A stretch of 64,000 bases of DNA from Diprion similis (lineage: Eukaryota; Arthropoda; Insecta; Hymenoptera; Diprionidae). Below, in pieces: positions 1 to 15,000 of this stretch. Both the position numbers and the translations under genes were made by a program. The stretch covers positions 4,402,001 through 4,466,000 of the forward strand of contig NC_060118.1 of assembly GCF_021155765.1 (NCBI RefSeq), read 5' to 3'. Each line of letters opens with the position of its first letter. The first letter of the stretch is position 1. The notes under the pieces are model-generated. The model did no database searches, was not told the origin of the DNA, and saw only the letters and a list, made by a program, of their open reading frames with translations.

Positions 1-16
1 TTTTCAATAAAACTGA

Positions 17-3000
17 TTAGTCAACCTTTGCCTCGGGCTGTGGGCTCGGACTATGCGTTACAGAACGTGATAAATTGCCCATCTGAGCGACAATTCGTTC
101 CATCGCTGCCTCTGTTTCGACCAGCCGTTGCCTGAGCTGATCTATCTCTATGTCTCCTGCTGCTTCTAGTGTCCCAGCATGCGAAACAGTAGTAAATTCA
201 TTCTTACAGACATTTTTATACTCAGCTTAAATGAATTCACGTGATAATATACACACGTGTGTATTCCACGAATCCGTAATAAATTATGTTCACAAACAAC
301 AATCGATGTTCTTAACAACGAATGATCGAATAGTTTATGATTGAAATTACCTTCGTAGTCATTTGGATTTTGCGTAACTTCACTTATTCGAGGAGAATGA
401 ATTTTGTCCTCGGTTCACAAACAGCAATTATTGTACATGGGATTTGATTAGATTATCGTAGGACGACAAAATAAAGTTTTTTTAAAACATTAAACAGATT
501 GTGAGCCTGAACGATTCTTAGAAACGTTTACGAAAAACTTCAATTCTAGTTTGGGTTCGAATGGGTAGGGGCAAGAGATTCGAAAATGTAGAAAATAGAA
601 GGATCAAAGTCGAAAATTTGAAAAATTTATAAGACTCGGAATTCGGCAAAAAATATACCTTCAATGTTTATACAGACGCCTCTACGTACCTTGCCGCGGT
701 TAGGACCGTAGGGGAATAATTTTTGTAGAAACGATGTTCCCCGCTATCGAGCCCAACCAATACTCAATGCGATTCAACTTTATTCTTCATGTATTTAGCA
801 ACGCGGATCAGCAGGTGGTAGGTGTGGAGCTCGAGCGTAAACGAGGGAAAGTGGCAAGGTAAGTAGAGGCAACTGTATAGCTAGAACTAACAAATGTGAA
901 AAATTAACAGATAATATTCCTGAACATAGATTTTTCAAAATAGGAAATTATCGAACGGCAAGGTATTTTAAGATTTCGAAAACATCAAATACCCCAAAGA
1001 CAAATTATTCAAATAATATACAGATCGAGATGAAAAAAATTAAAGTGCATTTAATCGAAACGGTAGGAATGTAAAAGTTAACAACATATTATAGAATCGT
1101 AATATATCAGATAGGTCAGAACCTTATTCCGATCATTCTGCATTTTACCATTAATAATATAAACCAATTTATACTTTAAATAGCTTGTACATCTCGCTAT
1201 TTCAAAATGTTTACTTTCGACGTGTATAATTCTGATTCGTTAGACTCCCAAAGAGGAGTAGGTTTCTACAAAGGCTCATACAGGTTAAGATAGGTACTCA
1301 CTCCTTATCAATCTGTAGTTTCTAAGTTTTATTTGTCCTTTGTAAAAATTTAAGGGCGTATTACGAAATTTTGAATTGACGACGAGTTAAAATATTGCTG
1401 CTTAAGAAAGTATATTTATTTTAAAGATTAAAGTGATGAATTTTTAGCTAAATTTTAAAATCAAACATATGATCTGTGATGGAGCAAATTAGGTGAATAA
1501 ATCATTTTTTCATTTTGGAGATGAAGAATTTTAGCCAAAAACTTTCTCGGAGGTTTTAAGGACCCCAGTAACCACAAAGTCTTAATCCCCATGAACCTTA
1601 GCGTTTGAATGCTATAGACCCTGTCAGTTTTAGTACAAAATGTTTATACTAGAAAGCTGTTGGATGGATGAGCGTTCGAAATTATGATTTTTAGGTGAAT
1701 GGATTCTTATTTCTATGAGTCTTGTGCTGAAATAATTTTCCGGCACCTTTATTTTCTACTTTTCCTAATTTCTTACCCCCCTCAATAGGAAACCATGAAT
1801 CAACACGATGTTAGCGGTTTTCAATAGAATGTAGTTAGATAAAAGGTTGAACTGATAATCTTAACCAAAGCTCAAAATTTCGCTTAAAAATACTCTATTA
1901 AAATGGTACCACACACTTTACTTTTTATATTTTGATATCAAAAGAAATCCTACCTATATCGGTTACTGAATACCTAACCCTGGAGTAAAAAAGAGCAGTT
2001 TATGTCGGCTTCAGCTGGAATATACTGCGTTAGTCACACTCACCTTTAGAAACCAATCAAAGACTCTGTTTAAAGAAACATATTTCAGATCACTGCGAGC
2101 AACATTTTGAAGTTTCGACTAAAATGTAAATAATATATTACATAACTTGATTTAAGGTGAAAGAATGTGTGAGTTTCGTTCGGTAACATGAGCGTAACGA
2201 AAAGATAGAAAAAAAAATCACTATTTAACGATTTGCAACGTCATCTGAACGGAAACATTATGTGTTATTCCATTTCATTCACACATGCCTAATGACATCA
2301 CTATGATACTATTATTATTACTATTACTATCCGAATATACTATTGTTAAAATCAATAACGTTTTACATTGTCACCGGCATGTGTTATGAATCGACAGGCG
2401 ACATTAGTGAAGTTCAAACAGTGTCCAAAACTATCAATATCCTTACTGCTACATTTATTTTGAGCTTTGGTCAAATTCGCTAGCGTATTTAATTCCCAGG
2501 CTTTACCTTCTTAAAGCCTACTTAAATTTTGTTTTTTCATCATTTATAAATCAATTGACAAAATCTGTACTACATGGCGACATTCAAGGTAGATGCAAAG
2601 TCTGCCTCCAAAATAATATAATGAGCATCTGATTACAGAATTTTTCAACTCCTTTTCCAAGATAAATTACCGGAGAATTTCATATGTTTCAGAGAAATAC
2701 GCTTTTTCACATTTGTTTTCGTGAGCACAGTAAGATTGTAAGAACATGATCGTAACTACAAGAATGAAACCGAAAATATAATTCGCAATATTATAACTAA
2801 AAACTCTAAGCGTTACTGTTGCGCTGAGAGAAAATAGTTTGTGAAAATATTTTTGAAAAACATTGTCCATATTCCAGTTAAAATGTGAAAAATTTTGTAA
2901 TGTAAAGTAAAAAATCTGGAAAAGCATCGATACTTACGAGCCTTCAATTCTTCTAAAGTTGGTGCGGGTCTAGGCACTGAAGGAGATCTCTCTTTTTTTT

Positions 3001-6000
3001 GTCTATACAGGGTTCCTGTGACAGCACTTGTTAAAGTTTCTGGACTAAATACCATTTTTCTGAATTCGGTTTCAGCTGCAGCCACCGGGTAATCGTTCGG
3101 TACGTCGCTGTCAGTGTTTTTTCGTAGCACCTGTAAGAATTTAGTATTTTATACCACACTACTTAAGCTTTTCAGTTTCGCTCAAAAATAAGTAACGTAA
3201 GGGCTTTCTGCGTTGTACTTATATCGATATATAAAATGCTAGAGATTTCGATAAAAGGGATGATGGGGCAAGACTAGCCACCCAAAAAAAAATCGGCCAA
3301 CTGGCAATTCTACGTCCAGGCGAGCAATACAAAACGGTCTGCAACGTAACTCCGTCGACAGCGATAAGAACACTACATGAATTATTTGAAGTTTACTTAT
3401 CCTGAAAAAAATTTGCGTTGTTTAGGCTTATTCGGGTGACCAGCCTGGGGGAGAAAATGACATAGCTCACGCATGCGCAACCAGTAGCTCAGCCTGCTAA
3501 CTTTCACTCGGTACATAAAACCTGTATAATTTTGATCTTTATACGCCCAGGTCAAACCTCTGAACCTAGAACTATGAAATTTAGGGAGTCCCGCCGAAAA
3601 TGGATTTTTCTAAATTCAACTCCGAAGGGTATGAAAAGGGGTGAAACGTGATTACTGATTGATGATATCTTTTGAGTCCGATGAAATATGGATTTAGTTT
3701 TTGGTTTAACTGTTGCTCAATCAAAAACCATTTCGAGTTGAGATTCGTAATCAGTGATCCTAAAAACTATGTAACATAAAGTTTTATCAAAATTAAATGA
3801 CTTTTTGAATTTACACCGGCCATATTGAATTCGCTATTTTGAATTTTCGAATTATGAGTTCAGATTCATAATGAGCAAGCCCAAAATCCCGTGAAAACAA
3901 AATTTCAAGTGATCGCATGTAAGGAAAAACGTATGCATTAACGGGTCAAGTCCGATGCGATACCGACTTGGATTTGCTTCTAAAATTTTTAATACCTACT
4001 TATGGCAAACCCATATTCCTCATTGACAATTTATGAAGCGCGAAACGCTAGCCGCCATGATACGAGAAGCTCGCAGGGGCGGGCCCCTAGTGTATTAAGT
4101 ACTAGTAAGTATCACAAAATTACAAGCGCTTATCAAATGTGACACTCCTAGACGGGGCTCTAAAAAGTTATCAAATGGACGGCTTTTCAACGTCACACCT
4201 CAGTCCGATACTTTGGTAATTTCGTCAACGCGGCAGGATGTTAAAGAGAAGAGCGATCGGCGTCGAAATAACAAGTATGACGAAATGCAATGTCGAGCAT
4301 TGTGTTCACGAAGGAGTTTCCCGCTGGTCAGAGACTTTCCGAGCTACGTCTCTGTAGTCTTCGCCTCACTTGCAGCCAGTAATGTAAGATTCGTTGCGCC
4401 AAGATGCGGGAATGTACAAGAAGCGTAGAGTCTAAGCATCGTGATCGCTAATAGCTAGCATTGATGAATGATAATCGAAACGATATCGCACATAACTTTC
4501 GTGAAAGACTGCATACTTAAATATAATTCTAGGTCGTATGGACTGGTACAAAAATTCTCCTGGGCTGAAGAGGGAACATAATTATACTCTATTGAAACCG
4601 TTTTGTAAATGTCGAACTGATCCATTACATGAAGATTAAAAAATAAAAAATTCTAAATATACCGTCGCAAGGAATTGTCTACATGTGTGAATATTCGGTT
4701 AAAAATATAATCAAAACTTATGGCTTTTTTGGAGAGGAGGAGTTACCCAAGTAAAACTGAGCACCTACGCCACCTCAACCTAAAATCATGAGTGAAATGC
4801 TAGACCACGCGCATCGTAATGAGCATAGGTATAAAAAATACTATAAACTAATAATTAGGGGGCCAATTTGAGTCAATTGTAACTAAAATTGACAGGCCAG
4901 CTACAGTAGCACATCAATTATCCAAACCTCCGTTATCGGATCACTTCATTCGAGCTGTTCATAAATTGCTTAAGTACTTTTTGCAGAAAATTACTCCCCT
5001 CCCCCTAACCCTTTCAGGTGAGCTTCTATTCCCTAGGGAGTAAAAAGTGTGACGTCAGCTCACGTTTACTCCCGCTCACGTGACCCAGGTCGAAAAGCGA
5101 TTCTCCCCCCTCCGCCACAGGCATGAAAAGCAGCCATATTCCTACGTTTGTTATACAAAATATCGTGCGTGTCATGAGGATGGGACTTTTTACACCTCGT
5201 GTGATATTTTCAGTACTCGCCTACAACTCGTACTGAAAATATAAGCACTCGGTCTAAAGAAGTCCCACTTCTCCCCGTTGACGCATAATATACTATTGTT
5301 TCTTTATTTCGTGCAGCTTTATATACTGTTTCTAAAGTATATTTTTATTTTCATTTTATTTCGATACAATTTTCCTATGTCCGTACTACATATCATATGC
5401 TGCCTGAGGGGACTCGTCCCAAAGCGCTCCCCATTTGCTTTCTTCAATAATTTTGTTTCCCATCTTTTTCTACCTCTACCTCATGCTTTTCCCTGTGTCT
5501 TCTTTCTGTTGATTACGTTTGCAATATTATCCAATATTGCTATGAATAAATAAATATACTTCTCTCCCTCACCCCCCTCCCCAACGTGCCTGCACAAATT
5601 GTAAATAGCCCTCATTCGAAACACGGCTATTTCAGTCATCCAGAAGAAACGCCGAAAATTGAGAATACATACGTTGTAAAAAACGCGGTACGCTGTAAAA
5701 AAAAACAAATGTCGAAGAACAAGAACGTAAAATTGAAAATATTTTAATTTACTCTACACGTAAGTGAAGTTAGATTGATATGAATGTGAATTAAAGTGGT
5801 ACATTATATGGCAAAATAAAAAATTTATTCACTATTGTGTTTACACTACGTTTCTGATAATATTCTCGGTCTTACAACATCCAACATTACTATTGTATTA
5901 TTCGAACTTCCGCTAATCCGACCTAGCATAAACTACAGTACTGTAACAGCCCGATGGTTGCGTGTATAAGCAAGTCAACGAAAATGATCAGCGATCATCA

Positions 6001-9000
6001 GAGTGCTTCAAATTATTCTCCGACTTGCCAATTATGCGATAAATCGAGGAAAGAAAAAAACTAGATGAAAGAGTCAGCAGGTATTCGCGTGTATCCATCG
6101 GAGCCACATTAATGTAAAACTATCATGGCTAGGCTCCTCTCGAATCAGAGCCTACCCATATATGGCACATCTAACGAAGCTGGTTGCAATTTATGGCTGT
6201 AAGCCTCCCGCGGTAAATTCTGACTGGTTAAAGATCATCCATGTCGTTTGTGTGCAGGTTTAATAGATGGTAACAAACGTCACTCGTGGCCTCAAATCGT
6301 TTAAAATTCAGTATGGGACGTGTACATATCAATTAAAATTACATATCAGAAGTTCAAACTTGATAATATACCTTGACGATTGTGTAGAGAAAGAACAAAA
6401 CGATGCCAAGAGTGTAAAGTGGCATAATAATTCCCATCGTGCCATTTCCTTTTGGTGGTGGTACAACGTGTCCAGCACCACCCATTGGTGGTCTCATTTT
6501 TGGCACAGCAACGTGATCAGGTCTATCAGTTATCTTCGGAACAATATGTGAAGAAGGAATAGCTCTTCCACGTTCTCGCATTGCCGGGTGAAGCCCACCG
6601 GCATGCGGGGGTGTTCGCCGTTCTTGTTTTATAATGCCTGAAGAAGATATTTCGATTAATAATGTGGAAAAAGAACTCTGGCTTACAGTACCCGTGGACA
6701 TTAATATGGTTTTTCATGGTTTATTTGACAAGTATAAAGTTAATAATACACAAGACACACGGCAGCCAGCCAACAACGTTAGTTTATTGTTCGTTATTAT
6801 CCATGACATGCGGATAGCGGTTTTCTTTTTTGTTCTTGCAAGAAACAATGTCAAATCAATTTTTTCTTGTACACCATTGTTTTTCTCGTAGGAAATTTTC
6901 TAATAGTGTAAATAATTTAATAATATTACACGAAAAATGGACTTCGTTTCAAATAAATTGTGTTCGAATTTTTATTTTATCACTCTGTGTTTTTCTTACA
7001 AGAAATGAGTGCACTGGAAATCCCTGAGAATATTGTGTATAATATCATTCTGAAGGAAAAAATCCGAAGTATACCTTATAGATTTTATTGATTCTATGAT
7101 GTGCTGTAGTAATGCATAACGTAATACTGTACTACAATCGCTGACAGATGTTACGCTCACCAACGTGTAATCTAGAGACGCAGAAAAAAAATTTGCGCGC
7201 TGGACTTGACATGGCACACAAAATTATGGAACACTGCGCAATGGGACAGAGAGCAGAGACGTACGAAAAAGATGGCTACATAATAAAAATTCAGACTCGT
7301 GGCTTAAGTTGCTATAAAGACCCGTTGTACATCTCGAAAACGCGGGGATGCAAAACTCCTATACCGCTCAAGCGATCAGAGTGAAACTTGGGCAGTTAAT
7401 GCCTTATTTTAGCAAAAAGTGGAGCGTCTTTTTACTTTTTCAAAATTTCGAAAAAAAATTTACAGATTGGTTACTACCCACAGAAATTACCCAAATTTTT
7501 ACAGTTGCACTGAATGGATCGAACTATCCGGTATGATGCCACTCGGCGGTGATAAAACACACATTTTGAGCCTAGTTCCATGAGATGTGATGGTGAAATG
7601 ACGAAATGGCAGCTGATCTGGTTTTCGATTACGAAGTACATCGAAATCTCATTTTGGTGATATTTGTTACCGACATTACGCGCATGCCGGTAATGTATGC
7701 GTGTAATGTCGGTAAAAAATTACCAGCATGTGTGAAAGGTCGGTAACAAATGTCGCCAAAATGAGATTTCGGTGTTCTTCGTAATCGAAAACCAGACCAG
7801 CTGCCATTTCGTTATTTCACCATCAAATCTCATGGAACTGGGCTCAAAATGTATGTTTCATCACTGCCGAGTGGCATCATACCGAATAGTTCGATCGAAT
7901 CAGTGCAACTGTGAAAATTTTGCCAGTTTCTGTGGATGGTAACCAATCTGTAAATTTTTTTTCGAAATTTTGAAAAAGTAAAAAGACGCTCCACTTTTTG
8001 CCAAAATAAGGCATCAACTACCCAAGTTTCACTCTGATCGCTGCAGCGGTATAGGAGTTTTGCATCCCCGCGTTTTTGAGGTGTATAACGCGTTTTTATA
8101 AGTACCTTAATGGACTATAAGATTTTTTACATAGAGTAATTCGACACTAGAGAATTTCAACACGTGGCATTATGGCGCGCAGGTATTATGGCACACGAGC
8201 AATGCACACAGCCTTTTAGCGTATAGAAATTATAACACAGCAGCGTACTCATAATCACAATCTCTTTGTTGAATGAAGAAAAATTCGAAATGAGATAGCT
8301 TCGTTCATTTAATTCATTGTAGAACTACACAAAGTGTTTGAATAAGCATTACACGCATTCATATATAATGCCTTCATCATTTTTGATTTCTTCTCAATTA
8401 TATGACAAATCCCTTGAGATAAATTGGTTTGCCATAAATCCACGTCTTATATTTCTTGTATACCAAATGCTATGTGCCACAATGCATGTGTGCCATAGAG
8501 CCGTGAGCTAAAAATATTGTGTTCCATCATGCCACAAGTCTAAATTTATATTTTGTGTGTTATATTACTCGTCCGTTGTGTGCCTTAATTAATAGCGTAC
8601 GTAGTTCCAGGCTTCAAATGGACAAAATTTAATATGAAATTGATTGAATAATCAGAATTTGAGTAAATTATCATTAAACGGATTGTTCGGAGTCCTGTTA
8701 CTAATTTCTTTACAATAAAATTCATGTCATCAAACAGCATGTTTCACTCGCATGCTGTTCTGATTTACTTGATTTGAAATGAATTATTCCAAAATAACAA
8801 TTTCCATTCAGTGGAATAATCGTTTCTAATCAAATTGTTCTCACCACATTTCATAATCGAATCGGTAATCATGTATAACGAGGTGTTCGTGCTCTCAACA
8901 ATTCTCTCTGCGTCGGGGCGTTGCGTCGGACGCCGGACGGCGTCCCCAAAATTAATTCTAACCTCTCTGTGGGTCACTGACGCCATCGGTTACCATGACG

Positions 9001-12000
9001 CTCGCGGGCTTCAAGATCCTCGAGCAGGTCGCCATTTTTGGTAAGTTAGCATTATTTTGCCCCCTCACGTGGCTCACAGAAAATTAGTACGGAAAGAGCT
9101 CTTTCATTAGATATTCACGGTGTATATTCAGCACACTACATTATATGGGTTAGTTGTAATTCCCTCAATGTGAGAACGCAGTCTTTCTGTTTCTTCTATG
9201 TTCATAGATACTCGTGAAGAGCTTAATTAAACTCACCCTACTTTCAGAGTGACAAGTACCGAGCACTTACTGATCTATACTCCGCTCCTTTTTCTAAACT
9301 CGACTCTGATCAAACTCACCAGGATCCAGTGGAAGGGGGCGCAACCGTTTCCACGGCGTATTCTGCGACGACCGTACCGCCCGGACCAGTGTCACTGTTA
9401 GATCAGTAATAGCCGAAAAGGGACATTTCGGGGTAAAAAAATTCTGGCTTTTGAATAGATAAAATGTTGAGTATTCAAAATAATTCGGTTATATTTTTTC
9501 ATTTTCGTCTAAAATCATAATTACAAAAGTTATATGCAATTGAATTTTGCAGTTCTCGATGTAGAATATATCAAAAGGATTCCCACAAGGAAACGATACA
9601 AACGAAGATGCGCCGATAGATTGGCAACCGAAGTTACATCTCATTCTTTGTAGGATGATAAATAAGGGACCGTGTGCAGCTGATACAGCTGACACGAACT
9701 CCCTTCAAAGAGGTTAGCTTGTGCTGTCAAAAGTTGAGTTTCCTCAAATGTGTACTCAAATTGCGTGGATTTTTGAAGATTGCTCAAAACTCCGATAGCA
9801 ATGCAGCACAAAATCTAATAAATTTAAACATGATTATTTCACGGTAAGCTGGATCGCAAACGGCTTCATTAAAATGGTAAATTGGTCGGAAAATTCGATA
9901 CTTTGAGATTCGTTCGCCTTCGCGGAATTCTCCTGGTATAGATATACTTTAGCATGGGTGAAGCGACATAGTATCTTTTTTCGACCTGTTATATTGTCTT
10001 CAATTTTAATTGAAATGAAAGAAGAAGGAACATGCCAAAAACACTAAAATATGAAATATGAAAATTTCATGAAACTTCTCCATTTTTCAAGCGAACAGAT
10101 TTTTTTTAACCCTAGAAGGATAACGGGTGCTGAAAAAACACCTCACGGAAATTGGAATTTTCCATCGCGAGAGAACACCTTGCGTTTTCGTCTCAACCCA
10201 AACTGATTTCCAACCACTTTTTTGGAACTTATGCAAAAAGTTTTTTGGCCTACGTGATTCTTTGTTAAAAAATGAAGAAAATTAAAACCTCTAGGACCCT
10301 TAACGGTATGATGTATCCAAGAGGTGGAATTTACAAGATTGCGTTTTTTCACTCCCCCGTCACCGGGATAGGTAAGAAAAATAACTTACCGTTCTAGAGT
10401 TAATGACATGTACGTATTCTTCGAACTATACTGACGAATGCATACATTTGAAACATTATAAACGCAAACAAATGACGAAACACGTAATTTCATCGAGTTA
10501 GTATCACAATACTAGTCAAGCGGGGACTCTAAAAAACAATTTAGTATGAAGGCTAGGGTGTCAAAGAGAAAATTGATTTTTTTTTTGCTCTACGCCGCAA
10601 AACTCAGTTTGCAATTTTGATTTAAACGTATTTTTTCGACACCAGCGTGTTCTACATAACAATTCAGATTGATTCTATTGATAAGATTAAGTTTGCAATT
10701 TGAAAATAATTGTTGATAATTTTTTCATCAACAATTGGAGTTTTGAAATAGGAAAACTTGTGTATTCAATGATAATTTTGTTTTCAACTTAAAATACAAT
10801 CCCCGTGGTCTAAAAAATTTTTCTTTCTAAAAACTTCACCATAGACCATAGACATAGACCATTCACCATTGGCTGATATAATGAGGAATGTTCAATGATT
10901 GGCAGCTTTACATTAGGCTGCAGAGCTCGACCGGTGCGAGGATCCTTTTTTCTACCAAAGCTCTGTGCAAAGTTTTTAGGGGTTGGAGCAAAAAAAAATC
11001 GATTCCTTTTTTAAACACCCTAATGAGGGCGTTAGCTTTTTGTCATTCGTTAGGTTAGGTTTGCTTTAAGAATATTGCTTGTCTTACTATGGGGCATCAG
11101 TATGTGATATCTTATGAGATGCGGCGTTCCCAGCTGCGATAAAGGTACTCCGAAATTCAGTTTCAAGCAGACAGAACTGTTGAAAGACCTAATCTCTTCC
11201 AATACTTGCTTATAAGATTTGCCCAGCCTTTCTTTTTCTGCTAAGAAAGAAGACAAGTCTATACCACATCTTGCAAGCACCTCTTCGTGGCATAAACTGA
11301 TGCTCTGAGGCGTTAGTTTGGTTGTCCTCAAGGCATCTCGGACCCGGGGGTCGACCTGATGATGTGTAACGATGTTTTGGCACATTTCTTGCATGATGTC
11401 CACCACGTTAACATCGCTCTCAAAAATTACATCACAGCAAGCTGTTAATTAAAATCTCTAATCAATGATAATTGATATTTTTGTTCCAGTTTGATCATTT
11501 CTTGTTTTTAATTTTTTGTGTAAGAAATCGTCTTATTACATTAATTACTTATTCACAAGGCTGGTAGCGGATTTTATTTTTTTCTTTTGAAACACGTGTT
11601 ACAGGTAAGGTAATATTTTTATTTTCTACAGAATTTCTGAAAGGTGATGCGCAAGACATAAGACAAGTATACTCAATTCAACAAGATGGGTTTATATGGC
11701 TACCGAAGATTTTTCGTAAGATATTTATCCACCTACGGTGAGTATTTTTAGAAATCAACCAGTCCAAAGCCAGGCACGAGCGGCCCATGTAGCTCTTTTG
11801 TCGAGCATACTCGAACTCACTGACGAGAGAGCATCGTATAAAAGTTAGTAATGTTATAGTACCGATTCATGCTGAGGAAAACCCGTTATTTCGCGATTTC
11901 AAAATTGTTTGAAATTCAGTACTCCGTAATAAAACAAAACAAACTCATATTTCAAAATGTTAGTTCCTTCAAAATCATTACAAAATTAAGAATGTTCCGT

Positions 12001-15000
12001 TACGACAACGTTACTGACTTCAGTCTCGCAAGAGAGCGCGCGCTACATGGGCCTATTGTGCCTGGCTTCGGACTGTGTCATTTCCGCAAATACTCCCGTT
12101 ATCTCCACAAGTAAAAGTGAGAAGAAGGTGCTGAAGCGAATGGCCTGCTACTGGTTGTTCTCACGTTGCAATCATCCACTTCTTTCTCTTACTTGAGGAG
12201 ATGAACGCACTGTTACGGTTTCAGCCCCAGTCTCTTCCATAAATTTTCTTTTAAAACCGTGATATTGCAACGGTTGATTGACCAAGTCCCTATGCGGTGG
12301 AGCGGCTTTATAGTATCGCTATTGAGTTTGTTACAGGACCGGGGGGATGATACTGGTGAATAAATCCGACTTGCAAAATGTCCCCGCCGCACTGTGGCGC
12401 TGGTAGTCGGCCCCATTTTTCAAGATTAATTATCTCGCAACGGATGAGATGAGCTCAAAAACTGAAGTTTACGGGGTTCAGAGCCCATAAATAGTTCTTT
12501 AATTGATAACACCGGCACACAAAAAACAAAAGTGATCTGTACATTTGACTAGACCCACCTAGGGTTATGTATTTCGATGCGTTGAATCCGAATTTGTGGT
12601 CTATTTGGTCCATACCACCCCAAAATTTTGAGTAAATTGCAAAAAATCCCTTAAAATTGGCTAAAAATCGCGAAAAAATGCTTAAATGCAAACGAAAATT
12701 TTTTTTTCAAACTAGCCAAGTATGTTTCTTATGTATTTCGATGCGCTGAATCCAAATCCGTAGTTGATTTAGCTCGTCAACCCTCCAAATTTAGAGTAAA
12801 CAGCAAAAAACCGCTATCAATTAATAAAAATCTCGAAAAAATGCACTTATGTAAACAAGAAATTTTTTTTCGAACTAGATCAAGTATCTTTCTTATGTAT
12901 TTCGATGCCCTGAATCCAAATCACAAGTTAATTCAGCTCGTAGACCCTCCAAAGTTAGAGTCAATTGCGAATGACCGCTGAAAATCGCTAAAAGTTCGTG
13001 AAAAATTGCAATTATAGACAAAAAAAAAATTTCCTGAACTAGATCAAGTATTTTTCTTATGTATTTTAATGCGCAGAATCTAAATCTAAAGTCGGTTTGG
13101 CTTGTACGACCTCCAACTTTGAATAAATTGTGGAAAAATGTTAAAAATTAAGTAGTAGATAATATCAAAAAACATTTCACTTATGTCTTGAAGAAATCGT
13201 TCTCCTTGTTCTTCACTGTAGTCTCCAAGATTATCAGGAAAATAGCTATAAGTCAAATGGAGAGTAGGTATCAAGGAAATTGTAACGTCAACATGATGAC
13301 AGATTTTTGCTGGAAGCATGTTTCGTTTATTACTGTGAGTAAGAACAATACTATTTTTTGATATTATCTATTACTTAATGACTATTTTTTATGATTTTTT
13401 GCTATTCTGAGCGTTTTGCCACAATTTATTCACACAGTTGGAGGGTGTACAAGCCAAACCGACGTTGGATTTGGATTCTGCACATTAAAATACATAAGAA
13501 AAATATTTGATCCAGTTTAGCAAATTTTTTTTCATCTGTATAATTGCAATATTTCACGATTTTTTTGCGATATTCAGCGGTTATTCGCAATTTACTCTAA
13601 CTTTGGAGGATCTACGAGCTAAATTAGCTTGTTATTTGGATTCAGGGCATCAAAATACGTAAGAAACACACCTGATTTTGTTCGAAAACAAATTTTAACT
13701 GTATTTTTTCTCGATTTTTTGTAATTTATTAAAAATTTTGGGGATGTATGAACCAAATGGATCACAAATTCGGATTCAGCGCATCGAAATACATAACCCT
13801 AGGTGGGTCCAGTCGAATGAACAGACCATTTTTTTTGTGTGCCGATGTAATTATTCTAAACTTTTTTGAACAAGGAGAGAGCTAGCTTTACGGACGTTAA
13901 AATTTTACCGCTTGTAAGTACTCGACAATAGATGAATCGTATCACTGGATTGCTTCCACCCCTGTAACTTTACTCATACGTGGGATCTACTGACAATGAG
14001 TACTTTACTGAATACCATCTGAATACGTGACTAACTTTAAGCTTCACGTAACGAACTACAACAGGTACGGTCTTATCTGCTGACATAATATTTTTAATCC
14101 TAAAAACCTTTCATTTCTGTTACGAAAGTAATGAAAAAGTTAGAAAATGTAATTCAAGTGTACACATAACATGGAAATCAAATTTCCTGTAATATCGCGG
14201 TTTGTAGAGAAAGTATTTGGCATATCGCTACTCACAATAAATGTATGATCAACATTACAGTTCTGAAGATGACTGCTAATTGGGGTGAGGCAAAAAAAAA
14301 ATCAGCTAAAAATACGATCAGCATAACAAAGAACCCGCAATAATCTTATGGGAATTGAGTTTCAGTGAAATCGTTTGGATTTTTTACATGTTGTAGATCT
14401 TGGCATTCTGAAAAAAATGGGCACGATCCTCCGCTATGAATAGTTTAGGCACTAGAAAAATGTTCATCCAATATCCAGTATTCCTTTGTGCAAGAAAAAC
14501 CGAAAAAAAAATTATTATTTCTATTAAATAAAACTTAAGCACGAGACCAGACATGGCCACTTCAAGATTATGGACTCATCCCATTCTCTAACCTCAATGA
14601 TCTTATCTGTAGATAACGTTACCTGGTTGGACCTGGTGAAAATAAGTGTTTTTGGTTCTCCGATGGGAAAATGGAGATTAAAGAGTGCCGATAACCGAAA
14701 ATGCATATCTAGAGCTTACATAAGCATACCCTAGAGGGGTAACGTGACACTCATTACATGTAGACGACGTCACCTAGTGGTGGACATTACAGAATACAGT
14801 GAACCCTCTATAAACCCGGGCGTAGCGGAAACGGGAAGCGTTTATTTGTGAATTAGGTTTCTCTACTATGCGCCGCCCGCTCGCTGGCGAGATTTGTGCG
14901 CTAACTTCTCCGAAGTACCAGCCTTCCTTGCATCGCACGCGACAATTGTCGATTAAGATTTCTATTCTAGGGTCGATGTGTTGTGAGCTGCATTAAGCTA

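Noticed and set aside
690-860. Possible extra RIC3 exon ending at a gtacgt donor
   Set aside because: The frame is open but the exit phase would shift the conserved coiled-coil exon out of frame.
7148-7536. Overlapping plus ORFs near 7.2-7.5 kb
   Set aside because: They run into the arm of an inverted-repeat element and show no domain.
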